A DNA stretch of 9,681 nucleotides from an uncultured Erysipelotrichaceae bacterium. GTDB taxonomy: Bacteria > Bacillota_I > Bacilli_A > RF39 > UBA660. Position numbers and translations under genes: made by a program. Under the pieces are notes generated by a model. The model made no database searches and was not told where the DNA came from. It worked only from the letters and a program-made list of their open reading frames with translations. The DNA lies in NCBI GenBank assembly GCA_902783215.1, contig CACZQD010000071.1, forward strand, positions 1-9,681, in the 5' to 3' direction. Below are positions 1 through 6,579 of this stretch, piece by piece (within the stretch, counting starts at the first letter, position 1; the number at the start of each line of letters is the position of its first letter).

Positions 1-2
1 TA

Positions 3-140
3 TTTATTACATTTAGTGTTATTGGACTTATATTAAATAATATATTTATATATTTAGTAAGTTTATTGTTTTTCGAAAAAAGTAGTCTAATAGCTAAATT
101 TATCGCATATAATGAATTTGACAAGTTACAATATTTTTGA
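3..140 (+). CDS. C-terminal end of a GtrA-like membrane protein (partial)
   Basis: This open frame enters from the left edge and encodes the last 45 residues of a protein ending at TGA (138-140). The visible part is a hydrophobic segment starting FSVIGLILNN, then LIAKFIA, and ends in a short polar tail. A glycine-bearing helix followed by an LIAK-type motif is typical of the last hairpin of GtrA-family proteins, small membrane proteins thought to help move lipid-linked sugars. In that family an N-F-x-x-K-x-x-x-F motif usually follows after several more hydrophobic residues. Here NEFDKLQYF follows almost at once, so the end may be shortened or eroded. The last seven codons overlap the promoter of the next transcript. 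The family call is an inference from a short fragment; it could be another small membrane protein. Confidence 0.5.
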   Translation, partial: FITFSVIGLILNNIFIYLVSLLFFEKSSLIAKFIAYNEFDKLQYF

Positions 141-146
141 TATAAT
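118..146 (+). promoter_or_regulatory. Consensus sigma-A promoter of the OLE RNA
   Basis: TTGACA (118-123) and TATAAT (141-146) are separated by exactly 17 bases, a perfect match to the housekeeping consensus. The expected transcription start is about 153. It lies inside the last codons of the upstream gene, so the RNA is transcribed independently of that gene. A perfect promoter suggests strong, largely constitutive expression of the structured RNA. Confidence 0.85.
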
Positions 147-152
147 TTGGCT

Positions 153-762
153 TGTATTGGCGCATTATTCTAGTCAATTACATTTATTATGAAGACGGGA
201 TTAAACAACCGTACATTAGCACATCTGTGAAGCTTTTGGTGCTTGCTTCTTACGCCCAGTTTGGGGTGAGTGCTGGAAGATAGAATGTTGGGCGCTCGTA
301 ATGGCATACGATTCCGACCCACCATTCGTGGAGACCTACTTTTGTATTTGGCCTATACGTATCAACTGATGGACCAGATATGACTTAGGATTAAACCTAT
401 TTGTGGCGAAAGTTATGAATAGAGTAGCTTGCCTTGAGTGAGTTGTGGGGATTAATGATCAGCTTATATTGATCTAGCTAATCAATATAAGTATCGCATT
501 ATGAAACATAGTTTGCAAAAAAGACTAATAATAAATGGTTGGTGAGGAAAGCTCCTAGAGTGAATTAATATGAGATTACAGTACGTACTAAGTGGTAATC
601 AAGTCGTATAAACGGTGACGTTATATCATTATCTTTAAAGGGGAACCGCAAACTGGTAACGGAATGTAGATAATGGGGAAAACCAACTTGACCTATGACG
701 TAAAGTTAATCATGTTAAAGGCCATAAAATAATAAAGGGGGACAATAGGTCCTTTTTATTTT
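153..762 (+). ncRNA. ole: OLE RNA (ornate large extremophilic RNA)
   Basis: This 610-base stretch has no long reading frame, is clearly richer in G and C than its surroundings, begins just after a consensus promoter and ends in an intrinsic terminator. The length matches OLE RNA (about 600 nt), and the next gene encodes an OapA-like membrane protein, the gene that normally follows OLE. Visible structure includes a perfect 11-bp stem (463-473 with 481-491, 7-base loop), a GATTAC/GTAATC pairing (574-579 with 595-600) enclosing a palindrome, ACGG/CCGT (195-198 with 209-212), and a possible 8-bp closing stem joining 183-190 to 729-736. In Halalkalibacterium halodurans, OLE forms a membrane-bound ribonucleoprotein with OapA, OapB and OapC and is needed for tolerance of cold, ethanol and altered Mg2+. 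The start is inferred from the promoter and the end from the hairpin. The class call rests on size, architecture and neighbour, without a covariance-model search. Confidence 0.85.
734..762 (+). terminator. Intrinsic terminator at the 3' end of OLE RNA
   Basis: A GGAC/GTCC stem (740-743 with 749-752) closes a 5-base loop. It can be lengthened below by three G-U pairs and A-U pairs (735-739 with 753-757), and is followed by a T-rich tract TTTTTATTTT (753-762). The oapA ribosome binding site begins only 7 bases later, so oapA expression from the OLE promoter would depend on readthrough. Confidence 0.65.
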
Positions 763-778
763 AAATTCGGAGGTAATA

Positions 779-1306
779 ATGAAAAATACGGATTATAAAT
801 GGATTATAAAAATAGTAATTATTGCATTTTTAATATCTTCTATTTTTACTTTAATTTCAGAGACTGCGATTCCACATATTAATATTATATTTGGTATTAT
901 TGTAACAATATTAATAGTATTTATCGGTGTATTATTTGATATGATTGGAGTTGCAGTTACAACATCATCTTCGGTTCCATTTCATTCGATGGCATCAAAA
1001 AAAGTTAAGGGATCTAAAACTTCTTTATGGTTGATTAAAAATGCTGATAAAGTGTCATCTTTTTGTTGTGATGTTGTAGGTGATATATGTGGAATTATAT
1101 CTGGTTCTACTGGTGCAACTATCGCTTTAGCACTAAGTCAGAAATTCCATCTTAATTCTTTGCTTATAATGATAATTGTTATGTCTTTGATTTCAGCTTT
1201 AACTATAGGTGGTAAAGCATTTGAAAAATCTATTGCTATAAATAAAAGTGAGGATATTGTTAAAAAGGTTGCAGATTTTTTATCTATTTTTATTAAAAAT
1301 AATTAA
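779..1306 (+). CDS. oapA: OLE-associated membrane protein A (OapA-like)
   Basis: This 175-residue protein is hydrophobic, with helices near residues 9-27, 34-56 (ending in the conserved-looking DMIG segment) and 124-144, plus a glycine-rich hydrophobic stretch near 99-119. OapA binds OLE RNA at the membrane and is remotely related to the DUF21/CNNM domain of Mg2+-handling proteins. The central block with PFHSMASKKVKG (67-78) followed by WLIKNADK (84-91) and a DxxxD motif (DVVGD, 98-102) fits what I know of OapA, whose first description stressed a DxxxD motif. The basic residues between helices are candidates for RNA contact, which is an inference. The start ATG at 779 has a strong GGAGG (769-773) 5 bases upstream. 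No other promoter is apparent between the OLE terminator and the start, so it is probably expressed by readthrough of the OLE terminator. Length is close to that of known OapA proteins. Confidence 0.85.
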   Translation: MKNTDYKWIIKIVIIAFLISSIFTLISETAIPHINIIFGIIVTILIVFIGVLFDMIGVAVTTSSSVPFHSMASKKVKGSKTSLWLIKNADKVSSFCCDVVGDICGIISGSTGATIALALSQKFHLNSLLIMIIVMSLISALTIGGKAFEKSIAINKSEDIVKKVADFLSIFIKNN

Positions 1307-1339
1307 ATATCAAATTTATAAAGGAATTTGATATTTTTT
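1305..1339 (+). terminator. Intrinsic terminator after oapA
   Basis: A perfect 10-bp stem (1307-1316 with 1325-1334), AT-rich with one G-C pair, has an 8-base loop and is followed by five further T residues. It begins at the oapA stop codon and closes the OLE-oapA unit. Confidence 0.85.
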
Positions 1340-1368
1340 GTCGAATAATATAAATGTAGGGATTAAAG

Positions 1369-1397
1369 TTGAAAAAAAATAAAGAAATTGGTATACT
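1369..1397 (+). promoter_or_regulatory. Sigma-A-type promoter of the lysozyme gene
   Basis: TTGAAA (1369-1374) and TATACT (1392-1397) are separated by 17 bases. The expected start is near 1404, giving a leader of about 23 bases that carries the ribosome binding site. Terminators on both sides make the downstream gene a single-gene unit. Confidence 0.75.
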
Positions 1398-1426
1398 ATA
1401 AATAGAGAAAATAAGAGGTGAGAATA

Positions 1427-3964
1427 ATGTCTAAAATAAAAAAAGTTTTACTAATGGCTATACTAATGTTTATTGGAACTATTAGTGTTAAAGCGGCAAC
1501 TATAGATAATGGAACATATTATATCGAAAGTGCCTTAAATGAAAGATATCTTTTAGATGTATCTGGAGGTAGGACAAAAAATAATACAAATGTCCAATTA
1601 TGGATTTCTGAATCTACAAATTACAATCAACAATGGAAAGTATTAAAACTTAGTAATGGTTATTATAGAATCACTACTGTTTTAGCAAGTAACATGAATT
1701 TAGATGTAAATGGTTCATATAAAACAAACGGTACAAATGTCCAGTTATATCAAAATAATAATTATAAAGCACAACAATGGTTAATTAAGGATGCTGGTGG
1801 TGGATACTTTTATATTATTTCTAGATGTAATAATTTATATGTTGATGTAAGAGGTGGTTCAGTATATAATGGAAATAATATTCAAATGTATAAAGGTAAT
1901 AAATCTAAAGCTCAAAAATTTAAATTTATTCCAGTATTAAAAAAAGAAAGAACTATTGAAGATGGTAATTATATTATAAAATCGAAGTTGAATCAAGCTA
2001 ATGTTGTAGATTCAGCTAATAGTAATATTACAAACAATACTAATATAAGATCATATAAATCTACAGATGCTTGGTCACAAATATGGACTGTCAAATACTT
2101 AAATAATGGATATTATAGTATTAATTCAGCTTTGTCAGATAGCTCAATGCTAGATGTAGATGGAGCAGGTAAAAAATCTGGTACGAATGTACAATTATAT
2201 CAAAAAAATAATAATTATGCTCAGCACTGGATAATCAAAAGTAATGGTGATGGCACTTACATGATAGTATCTAGAATGAGTCACGATAATTTATATTTGG
2301 ATGTTGCTGGCGCTAATAAATCGAGCGGTACAAATATCCAAGTATATTCTCCAACTAATTCGACTGCTCAAAGATTTATTTTTACAAAGACAAGTGTTGT
2401 TCCTGTTAAATCTGGTTTATATACAATTACTAATACAAAGTTAAATAAAAGATTAACAATTAATGATAATTTAATTAGTAATAGATCGAATGTAATATAT
2501 AGTGATGCTAATGATAGTAATAGTCAAAAATGGTATTTTAAATATGTTGGAGGTAATTACTATTCTATACTTTCTGGTTTTAATCAATTGTTTTCTCTTG
2601 ATGTGACTGGTAAAGAAACTAAACCTGGAACTAATTTACAATTATATACTAACGAATCATTTCCTAGTCAATTATGGAAAATTAGATATGAGTATGGAAA
2701 ATATATTATGTGTGATAAAAATAATTCTATGACCATAGATGTTGGTGATGATATTGATGAAACTAATTCTAATACAGTAGTTAATTCATTAACTAGAGAA
2801 ACTAGTCAACAGCACTCATTAGAACCTACAAAATTAAATAATGATTTACCAAAATATAATGACGCTAATATAGAACCTGGATATTATTACATTAATTCAG
2901 CACTTAACAGTAATTTATCAATAGATTTATCAGGTGGTTCTAAATTAAATAAAACCAATATTCAAGTTTATTCAACGGGACTTACTTTAAATCAATTATG
3001 GTATATTAAAAAACTATCTGATGGTTCTTATTCTATCACTAGTTCTTTAAGTCCCAAAACAAGTTTAGATATTACAGGTGGAAATACAAATTCAGGAACA
3101 AATATTCAACTATATAAATATAAATCTTTAAAATCACAACAATGGTATATTAAAGATGTTGGTGGTGGAGCATATACTTTTGTATCCAAACTAGGATCAT
3201 TAGCTATTGATGTTGCATCAAGTAAACCAGGTAATGGAACTAATATTTATAGTAATAAATTAAATTATGGAAAAAGTCAACAATTCACACTAAAAAAATA
3301 TACTAATAAAAAAATATATCGAGGTATTGATGTTTCAAGTTGGCAATATAATGTTGATTGGAAGAAAGTTGCTCAATCCAATATTGGTTTTGTCATCATT
3401 CGAGCAGGTTTTGGTGGTGATTTAGCCAAATATGATGATGCCAAATTCTTAGAATATGTTAAAGGCTGTGAAACATATAATATTCCATATGCTATTTATC
3501 TATATTCATATGCTGATCAATATAAATATGCTACTGAGGAAGCTAATCATACATTAAGATTATTAAAGACAATAAAGAATCAAGGATATTCACCTGTTTT
3601 AAGTACTAAAGTATTTTATGATATGGAAGATTCTAGTATGGTTAATACGGGGAAAACAACTTTAACTAAAATTGCTGATAAGTACTGTTCAACTATGGAA
3701 AGTAATGGTTATAAATGTGGAATATATGCTAATGCTAAATGGTTAAATAACTATTTAGATACTAAAGAATTAGCTAAAAAATATAATATATGGTTAGCAC
3801 AGTGGCCTAAAAACAATACAATAACTAATCATAATACTGCAATGCAAATGACACCTTCATATAATCTTACAGGTTATAAATATTGGCAATTTTCATCAAA
3901 TGGTACCATTAATGGTATAAATACTAGAGTTGATTTTGATCTAGGATATGACATTTTTGATTAA
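1427..3964 (+). CDS. Secreted GH25 lysozyme with four ricin-type beta-trefoil domains
   Basis: The 845-residue product opens with a signal peptide (lysines 3-6, hydrophobic core to about 20, probable cleavage near VKA at 22-24). Residues about 25-625 hold twelve ricin-B (QxW-type) repeats of about 45-50 residues, each with a YxI start, an LDV-type core, a G/N-TN-I/V-Q motif and a QxW or degenerate QxF end. They group in threes, giving four beta-trefoils that begin near 25, 176, 327 and 482. The ninth repeat, which ends trefoil three, is degenerate. Residues about 633-845 form a GH25 muramidase domain that cleaves the MurNAc-GlcNAc bond of peptidoglycan: GIDVSSW (D635), YDMED (D732 and E734, catalytic pair), IYANAKW and a closing YWQFSS...DFDLGYD segment. 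Start choice: an in-frame GTG at 1418 lies inside the AGAGGTGAG ribosome binding site, so the ATG at 1427 is preferred. The lectins probably bind wall or host glycans. No sortase motif or membrane anchor is visible. Confidence 0.93.
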   Translation: MSKIKKVLLMAILMFIGTISVKAATIDNGTYYIESALNERYLLDVSGGRTKNNTNVQLWISESTNYNQQWKVLKLSNGYYRITTVLASNMNLDVNGSYKTNGTNVQLYQNNNYKAQQWLIKDAGGGYFYIISRCNNLYVDVRGGSVYNGNNIQMYKGNKSKAQKFKFIPVLKKERTIEDGNYIIKSKLNQANVVDSANSNITNNTNIRSYKSTDAWSQIWTVKYLNNGYYSINSALSDSSMLDVDGAGKKSGTNVQLYQKNNNYAQHWIIKSNGDGTYMIVSRMSHDNLYLDVAGANKSSGTNIQVYSPTNSTAQRFIFTKTSVVPVKSGLYTITNTKLNKRLTINDNLISNRSNVIYSDANDSNSQKWYFKYVGGNYYSILSGFNQLFSLDVTGKETKPGTNLQLYTNESFPSQLWKIRYEYGKYIMCDKNNSMTIDVGDDIDETNSNTVVNSLTRETSQQHSLEPTKLNNDLPKYNDANIEPGYYYINSALNSNLSIDLSGGSKLNKTNIQVYSTGLTLNQLWYIKKLSDGSYSITSSLSPKTSLDITGGNTNSGTNIQLYKYKSLKSQQWYIKDVGGGAYTFVSKLGSLAIDVASSKPGNGTNIYSNKLNYGKSQQFTLKKYTNKKIYRGIDVSSWQYNVDWKKVAQSNIGFVIIRAGFGGDLAKYDDAKFLEYVKGCETYNIPYAIYLYSYADQYKYATEEANHTLRLLKTIKNQGYSPVLSTKVFYDMEDSSMVNTGKTTLTKIADKYCSTMESNGYKCGIYANAKWLNNYLDTKELAKKYNIWLAQWPKNNTITNHNTAMQMTPSYNLTGYKYWQFSSNGTINGINTRVDFDLGYDIFD

Positions 3965-3980
3965 AATGTCATATTTTTTT
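3946..3980 (+). terminator. Intrinsic terminator overlapping the lysozyme stop codon
   Basis: A perfect 12-bp stem (3946-3957 with 3963-3974) has a 5-base loop and is followed by six T residues (3975-3980). The left arm encodes the last residues of the lysozyme and the stop codon (3962-3964) runs from the loop into the right arm, so coding sequence doubles as terminator. Confidence 0.88.
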
Positions 3981-3988
3981 CAAAAAAA

Positions 3989-4018
3989 ATGACAAATTGT
4001 GCATGGATATGGTATAAT
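3989..4018 (+). promoter_or_regulatory. Extended -10 promoter of the tagO operon
   Basis: ATGACA (3989-3994) is separated by 18 bases from TATAAT (4013-4018), which is preceded by TGG (4010-4012) to give an extended -10. The start would fall near 4025, only about 9 bases before the tagO ATG. This placement rules out translation from upstream in-frame ATGs on this transcript. Confidence 0.75.
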
Positions 4019-4033
4019 GTATTTGGTGATAAG

Positions 4034-5086
4034 ATGATAGATGTTAATATTAAGAATATTTTATTGATGATACTAATTCCATTTATTTTTGTATCATTAT
4101 TTGTTCCATTTGTAATAAAAATAGCTCAACACGTTGGAGCGCTTGATATTCCAAATGAGAGAAAAGTTCATAAAAAACCAATGCCTCGATTAGGTGGTTT
4201 AGGTATTTATGCTGGCTTTTTACTAGGTTATATTCTATTTGGGGAAATGACTTATATGATGAATGCAATTTTGATTGGAAGTTTTGTTATTATTGTAACT
4301 GGTATTATGGATGATATTAAACCAATAAGCGCAAAATCAAAATTAATTGGTCAGTTCATTGCTTCCTTTATTGTTGTTGTTTATGGACAAGTATTATTAC
4401 AAGATATCAATATTTTTGGACTATATATTAATTTTGGGTTGTTTGCATATCCAATTACCATTTTATTCATGCTAGGATGTATTAATTGTCTTAATCTTAT
4501 TGATGGATTAGATGGATTAGCAGGTGGTGTTTCAGCAATATTCTTTTTAACAATTGGAATAATTGCATGCTTTCAAACAGCTCCATCATTATCTTTTGAA
4601 CTAGCATATGTATTAACTTTCATTATGTTTGGTTCTACAACTGGTTTCTTGGTACATAATTTTAATCCAGCTAAAATATTTATGGGAGATACTGGATCGA
4701 TGTTTTTAGGATTTATTATTTCTATCATAACACTTTTAGGTTTTAAGAGCGTTATGATGTCATCAATAGTAATTCCATTATTTATACTTGTTGTACCAAT
4801 TTTAGATACATTGTTTGCTATTATTAGACGTAAACTTAAAGGTGAAAGTGTTTCTACTCCTGATAAAAGTCATATACATCATCAATTGCTTAAAAAGAAC
4901 TTTTCACCAAGAAGTACTGTACTAATTATCTACTTGATAACTGCGCTTTTCTCAGCAGCATCAATCATATATATAATAGTTAATCCAGCTTTTGGAATGT
5001 TAAGTTATGGATTTTTAATGATTATATTTGTTATTCTTATATTTAAAACTGATATATTATTTGAAAGAAACAAGGGGAAAAAATAA
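4034..5086 (+). CDS. tagO: Undecaprenyl-phosphate GlcNAc-1-phosphate transferase (TagO/WecA family)
   Basis: This 350-residue polytopic protein is of usual length for the family. It transfers a HexNAc-1-phosphate (GlcNAc in TagO and WecA) from the UDP-sugar to undecaprenyl phosphate at the inner face of the membrane, the first step of wall teichoic acid and related surface polymers. Family motifs are intact: NERKVHKKPMPRLGG near the N-terminus, the catalytic DD pair at D93-D94 (MDDIKP), NLIDGLDGLAGG with D157 and D160, FMGDTGSMFLG with D219, and the late HIHH histidines at 280-283. The last motif separates TagO/WecA from MraY. About ten or eleven membrane helices are expected. Start choice: an ATG at 3989 would read through the -35 and -10 elements and add 15 unlikely residues, so the ATG at 4034, after GGTGAT (4025-4030), is preferred. 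The predicted leader is only about 9 bases. It heads a four-gene operon with envelope enzymes. Confidence 0.92.
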   Translation: MIDVNIKNILLMILIPFIFVSLFVPFVIKIAQHVGALDIPNERKVHKKPMPRLGGLGIYAGFLLGYILFGEMTYMMNAILIGSFVIIVTGIMDDIKPISAKSKLIGQFIASFIVVVYGQVLLQDINIFGLYINFGLFAYPITILFMLGCINCLNLIDGLDGLAGGVSAIFFLTIGIIACFQTAPSLSFELAYVLTFIMFGSTTGFLVHNFNPAKIFMGDTGSMFLGFIISIITLLGFKSVMMSSIVIPLFILVVPILDTLFAIIRRKLKGESVSTPDKSHIHHQLLKKNFSPRSTVLIIYLITALFSAASIIYIIVNPAFGMLSYGFLMIIFVILIFKTDILFERNKGKK

Positions 5087-5106
5087 TATTTTTTCAGGGG
5101 GAAAAA

Positions 5107-6237
5107 ATGAAAAAAGAACGTAATTCAAATTTCGAGTTAATGAGAATTATTTCCATGATTTTCATTATTTTGTGGCACATACTGTCACATGGCCATATTA
5201 TAGAAAATTGTGGTAATCCACAACTAAAAATATTTTTTAAGTTTATTTGGTTTTTAATAATAGTACATGTAAATTCTTTTGTATTGTTGATGGGCTTTTT
5301 TCAATCTAAAAGTATATTTAGATTATCGAAATTATTAAATTTAGTATTACAAGTTATCTTTTTCTGTGTAGTTTTATTACTTATTTCCATTAAATTAAAC
5401 TGGATTGAAGATTATAATATAATCACAATATTTAACTATAGTATACCTTCATCAGTTAGTTATTATTGGTTTATAAATACATATATAATTGTTTATATGT
5501 TAAGTGATCATATTAATGTTATTATAGATAAATTATCAAGAAAACAATTTAAAAGAATGATAATAGTTTCTTTAATTGTTTTAGTAATCATTCCATACAT
5601 AACAGGTTTTCGAACACTTTATAATGATGGATATACTTTTTTTAATTTTATTATTTTATACTTAATTGGTGCTTATATTCGAAGATATCCAATAAAAGAA
5701 ACATATCATTTTAATAAATTAAGTATTAATGGTTATAGATTATTATTATTAGGAATTATATTTTCAATGGCTTTATCCAATTATTTGATATGGATGTTTG
5801 CAGACAGTAATTTATTTATTGGAAGCTTTATAGGAGAAATATCTAAAAGAATTTTAGCTTCACAAAATAATTATTCCACACCATTTGCTATTATTCAAAG
5901 TGTTGCGTATTTTGAATTGTTTAGAAGTTTTAAATTAAAAAGTAAAATAATTAATTATATTTCATCATTTGTATTTGGTATATATCTGTTCCATGAATTT
6001 CCATATGTGAGAAGTAGTATTTATCAAATATTAAAAATAGATACTGGATTATTTTATGGATATAAAAAATTAATATACATTATTATTGGATTATGCATAA
6101 TCTTTATAATGGGATTTGTAATGGAATTAATTCGTAAATTATTATTTTATGGTGCGAGCAAATTAAAACCTGTTAAATGTTTTATTAATAAAATTAAATC
6201 ATTTACTCAATCGTTTAACTTTAATATTAATTGGTAG
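5107..6237 (+). CDS. Membrane acyltransferase (acyltransferase-3 family)
   Basis: The 376-residue protein begins with the family signature NSNFELMRIIS followed by a helix ending in WH, with R13 and the conserved catalytic-type His24. About ten hydrophobic helices follow, including an FGIYLFHEFP segment near residues 290-300 that is common in this family. These proteins O-acylate extracytoplasmic sugars, for example polysaccharide, teichoic acid or peptidoglycan residues. The exact acceptor cannot be told from sequence. The gene starts 20 bases after tagO with no terminator between, and a G-rich ribosome binding site (GGGGG, 5097-5101) precedes the ATG. It lies between the lipid-carrier priming enzyme and a phosphoglycerol transferase, which makes decoration of the same surface polymer the likely role. 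Residues near 113-129 contain the SYYWFINTYI segment usual for the family. Confidence 0.88.
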   Translation: MKKERNSNFELMRIISMIFIILWHILSHGHIIENCGNPQLKIFFKFIWFLIIVHVNSFVLLMGFFQSKSIFRLSKLLNLVLQVIFFCVVLLLISIKLNWIEDYNIITIFNYSIPSSVSYYWFINTYIIVYMLSDHINVIIDKLSRKQFKRMIIVSLIVLVIIPYITGFRTLYNDGYTFFNFIILYLIGAYIRRYPIKETYHFNKLSINGYRLLLLGIIFSMALSNYLIWMFADSNLFIGSFIGEISKRILASQNNYSTPFAIIQSVAYFELFRSFKLKSKIINYISSFVFGIYLFHEFPYVRSSIYQILKIDTGLFYGYKKLIYIIIGLCIIFIMGFVMELIRKLLFYGASKLKPVKCFINKIKSFTQSFNFNINW

Positions 6238-6246
6238 GAGGAGACT

Positions 6247-6579
6247 ATGGAATTATTTATATTATTAATTATACCGAGCATTTTATGTATAAGTTTAATT
6301 GTTTATTTATTAAATTTAAAACTATTTAAAGGAATATTTTTAACAAGTTTTTTAATAATTATTTCAAATATTATATTAAAATTACTAGGTTATAAAGTAT
6401 TTAATATAACTGATTTTAATACAGTATTATCTTATCCTATTTTATACATAAAAATGTTTATTTTAAATGTTATTATTAACATTATTATTTCAACTATTTT
6501 AATAATAGTAGTAAAAAATATAACTGTTACTCTAGAAAAGAAGGTTTTAAATGATTACAAAAAGAATAAAAATAAGTAG
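6247..6579 (+). CDS. Small three-helix membrane protein of unknown function
   Basis: This 110-residue protein is not one I recognise. It is almost entirely hydrophobic, with helices near residues 2-23, 29-48 and 68-90 and a lysine-rich C-terminal tail (KKVLNDYKKNKNK). Translation is well supported: GGAGGAG (6237-6243) begins on the last base of the acyltransferase stop codon and lies 3 bases before the ATG. Its 3' end overlaps the next gene by 29 bases, so the two are probably translationally coupled. The downstream enzyme has only three clear helices, fewer than canonical LtaS (five), so this protein may supply a partner membrane part for it. That is a hypothesis from gene order and helix count. 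Confidence 0.75.
   Translation: MELFILLIIPSILCISLIVYLLNLKLFKGIFLTSFLIIISNIILKLLGYKVFNITDFNTVLSYPILYIKMFILNVIINIIISTILIIVVKNITVTLEKKVLNDYKKNKNK

Noticed and set aside
138..173. TGA read as Trp (code 4), extending the upstream gene
   Set aside because: Trp is encoded by TGG in the long genes with no internal TGA, and the readthrough product ends a few codons later at TAG without family-like sequence.
541..560. GAGGAAAG motif resembling the 5' conserved region of RNase P RNA
   Set aside because: The other conserved RNase P elements are missing, the motif is far from the RNA's 5' end, and the length and neighbour fit OLE better.
153..762. Group II intron, tRNA or rRNA in the structured region
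   Set aside because: I see no intron-encoded protein, no domain V-like hairpin at the end, no cloverleaf ending in CCA, and no recognisable rRNA sequence.
1418..1426. In-frame GTG start nine bases before the chosen lysozyme ATG
   Set aside because: The GTG is part of the AGAGGTGAG ribosome binding site and would leave no binding site of its own. The ATG at 1427 gives a clean signal peptide.
3989..4033. Longer N-terminus for tagO starting at 3989
   Set aside because: The added codons coincide with the -35 and -10 elements and encode residues unlike the family. The ATG at 4034 restores the usual length.
4083..4268. Minus-strand open frame inside tagO, and a similar one at 6679-6948
   Set aside because: Both lie wholly within well-supported plus-strand genes and show no recognisable motif, so they are antisense shadows.
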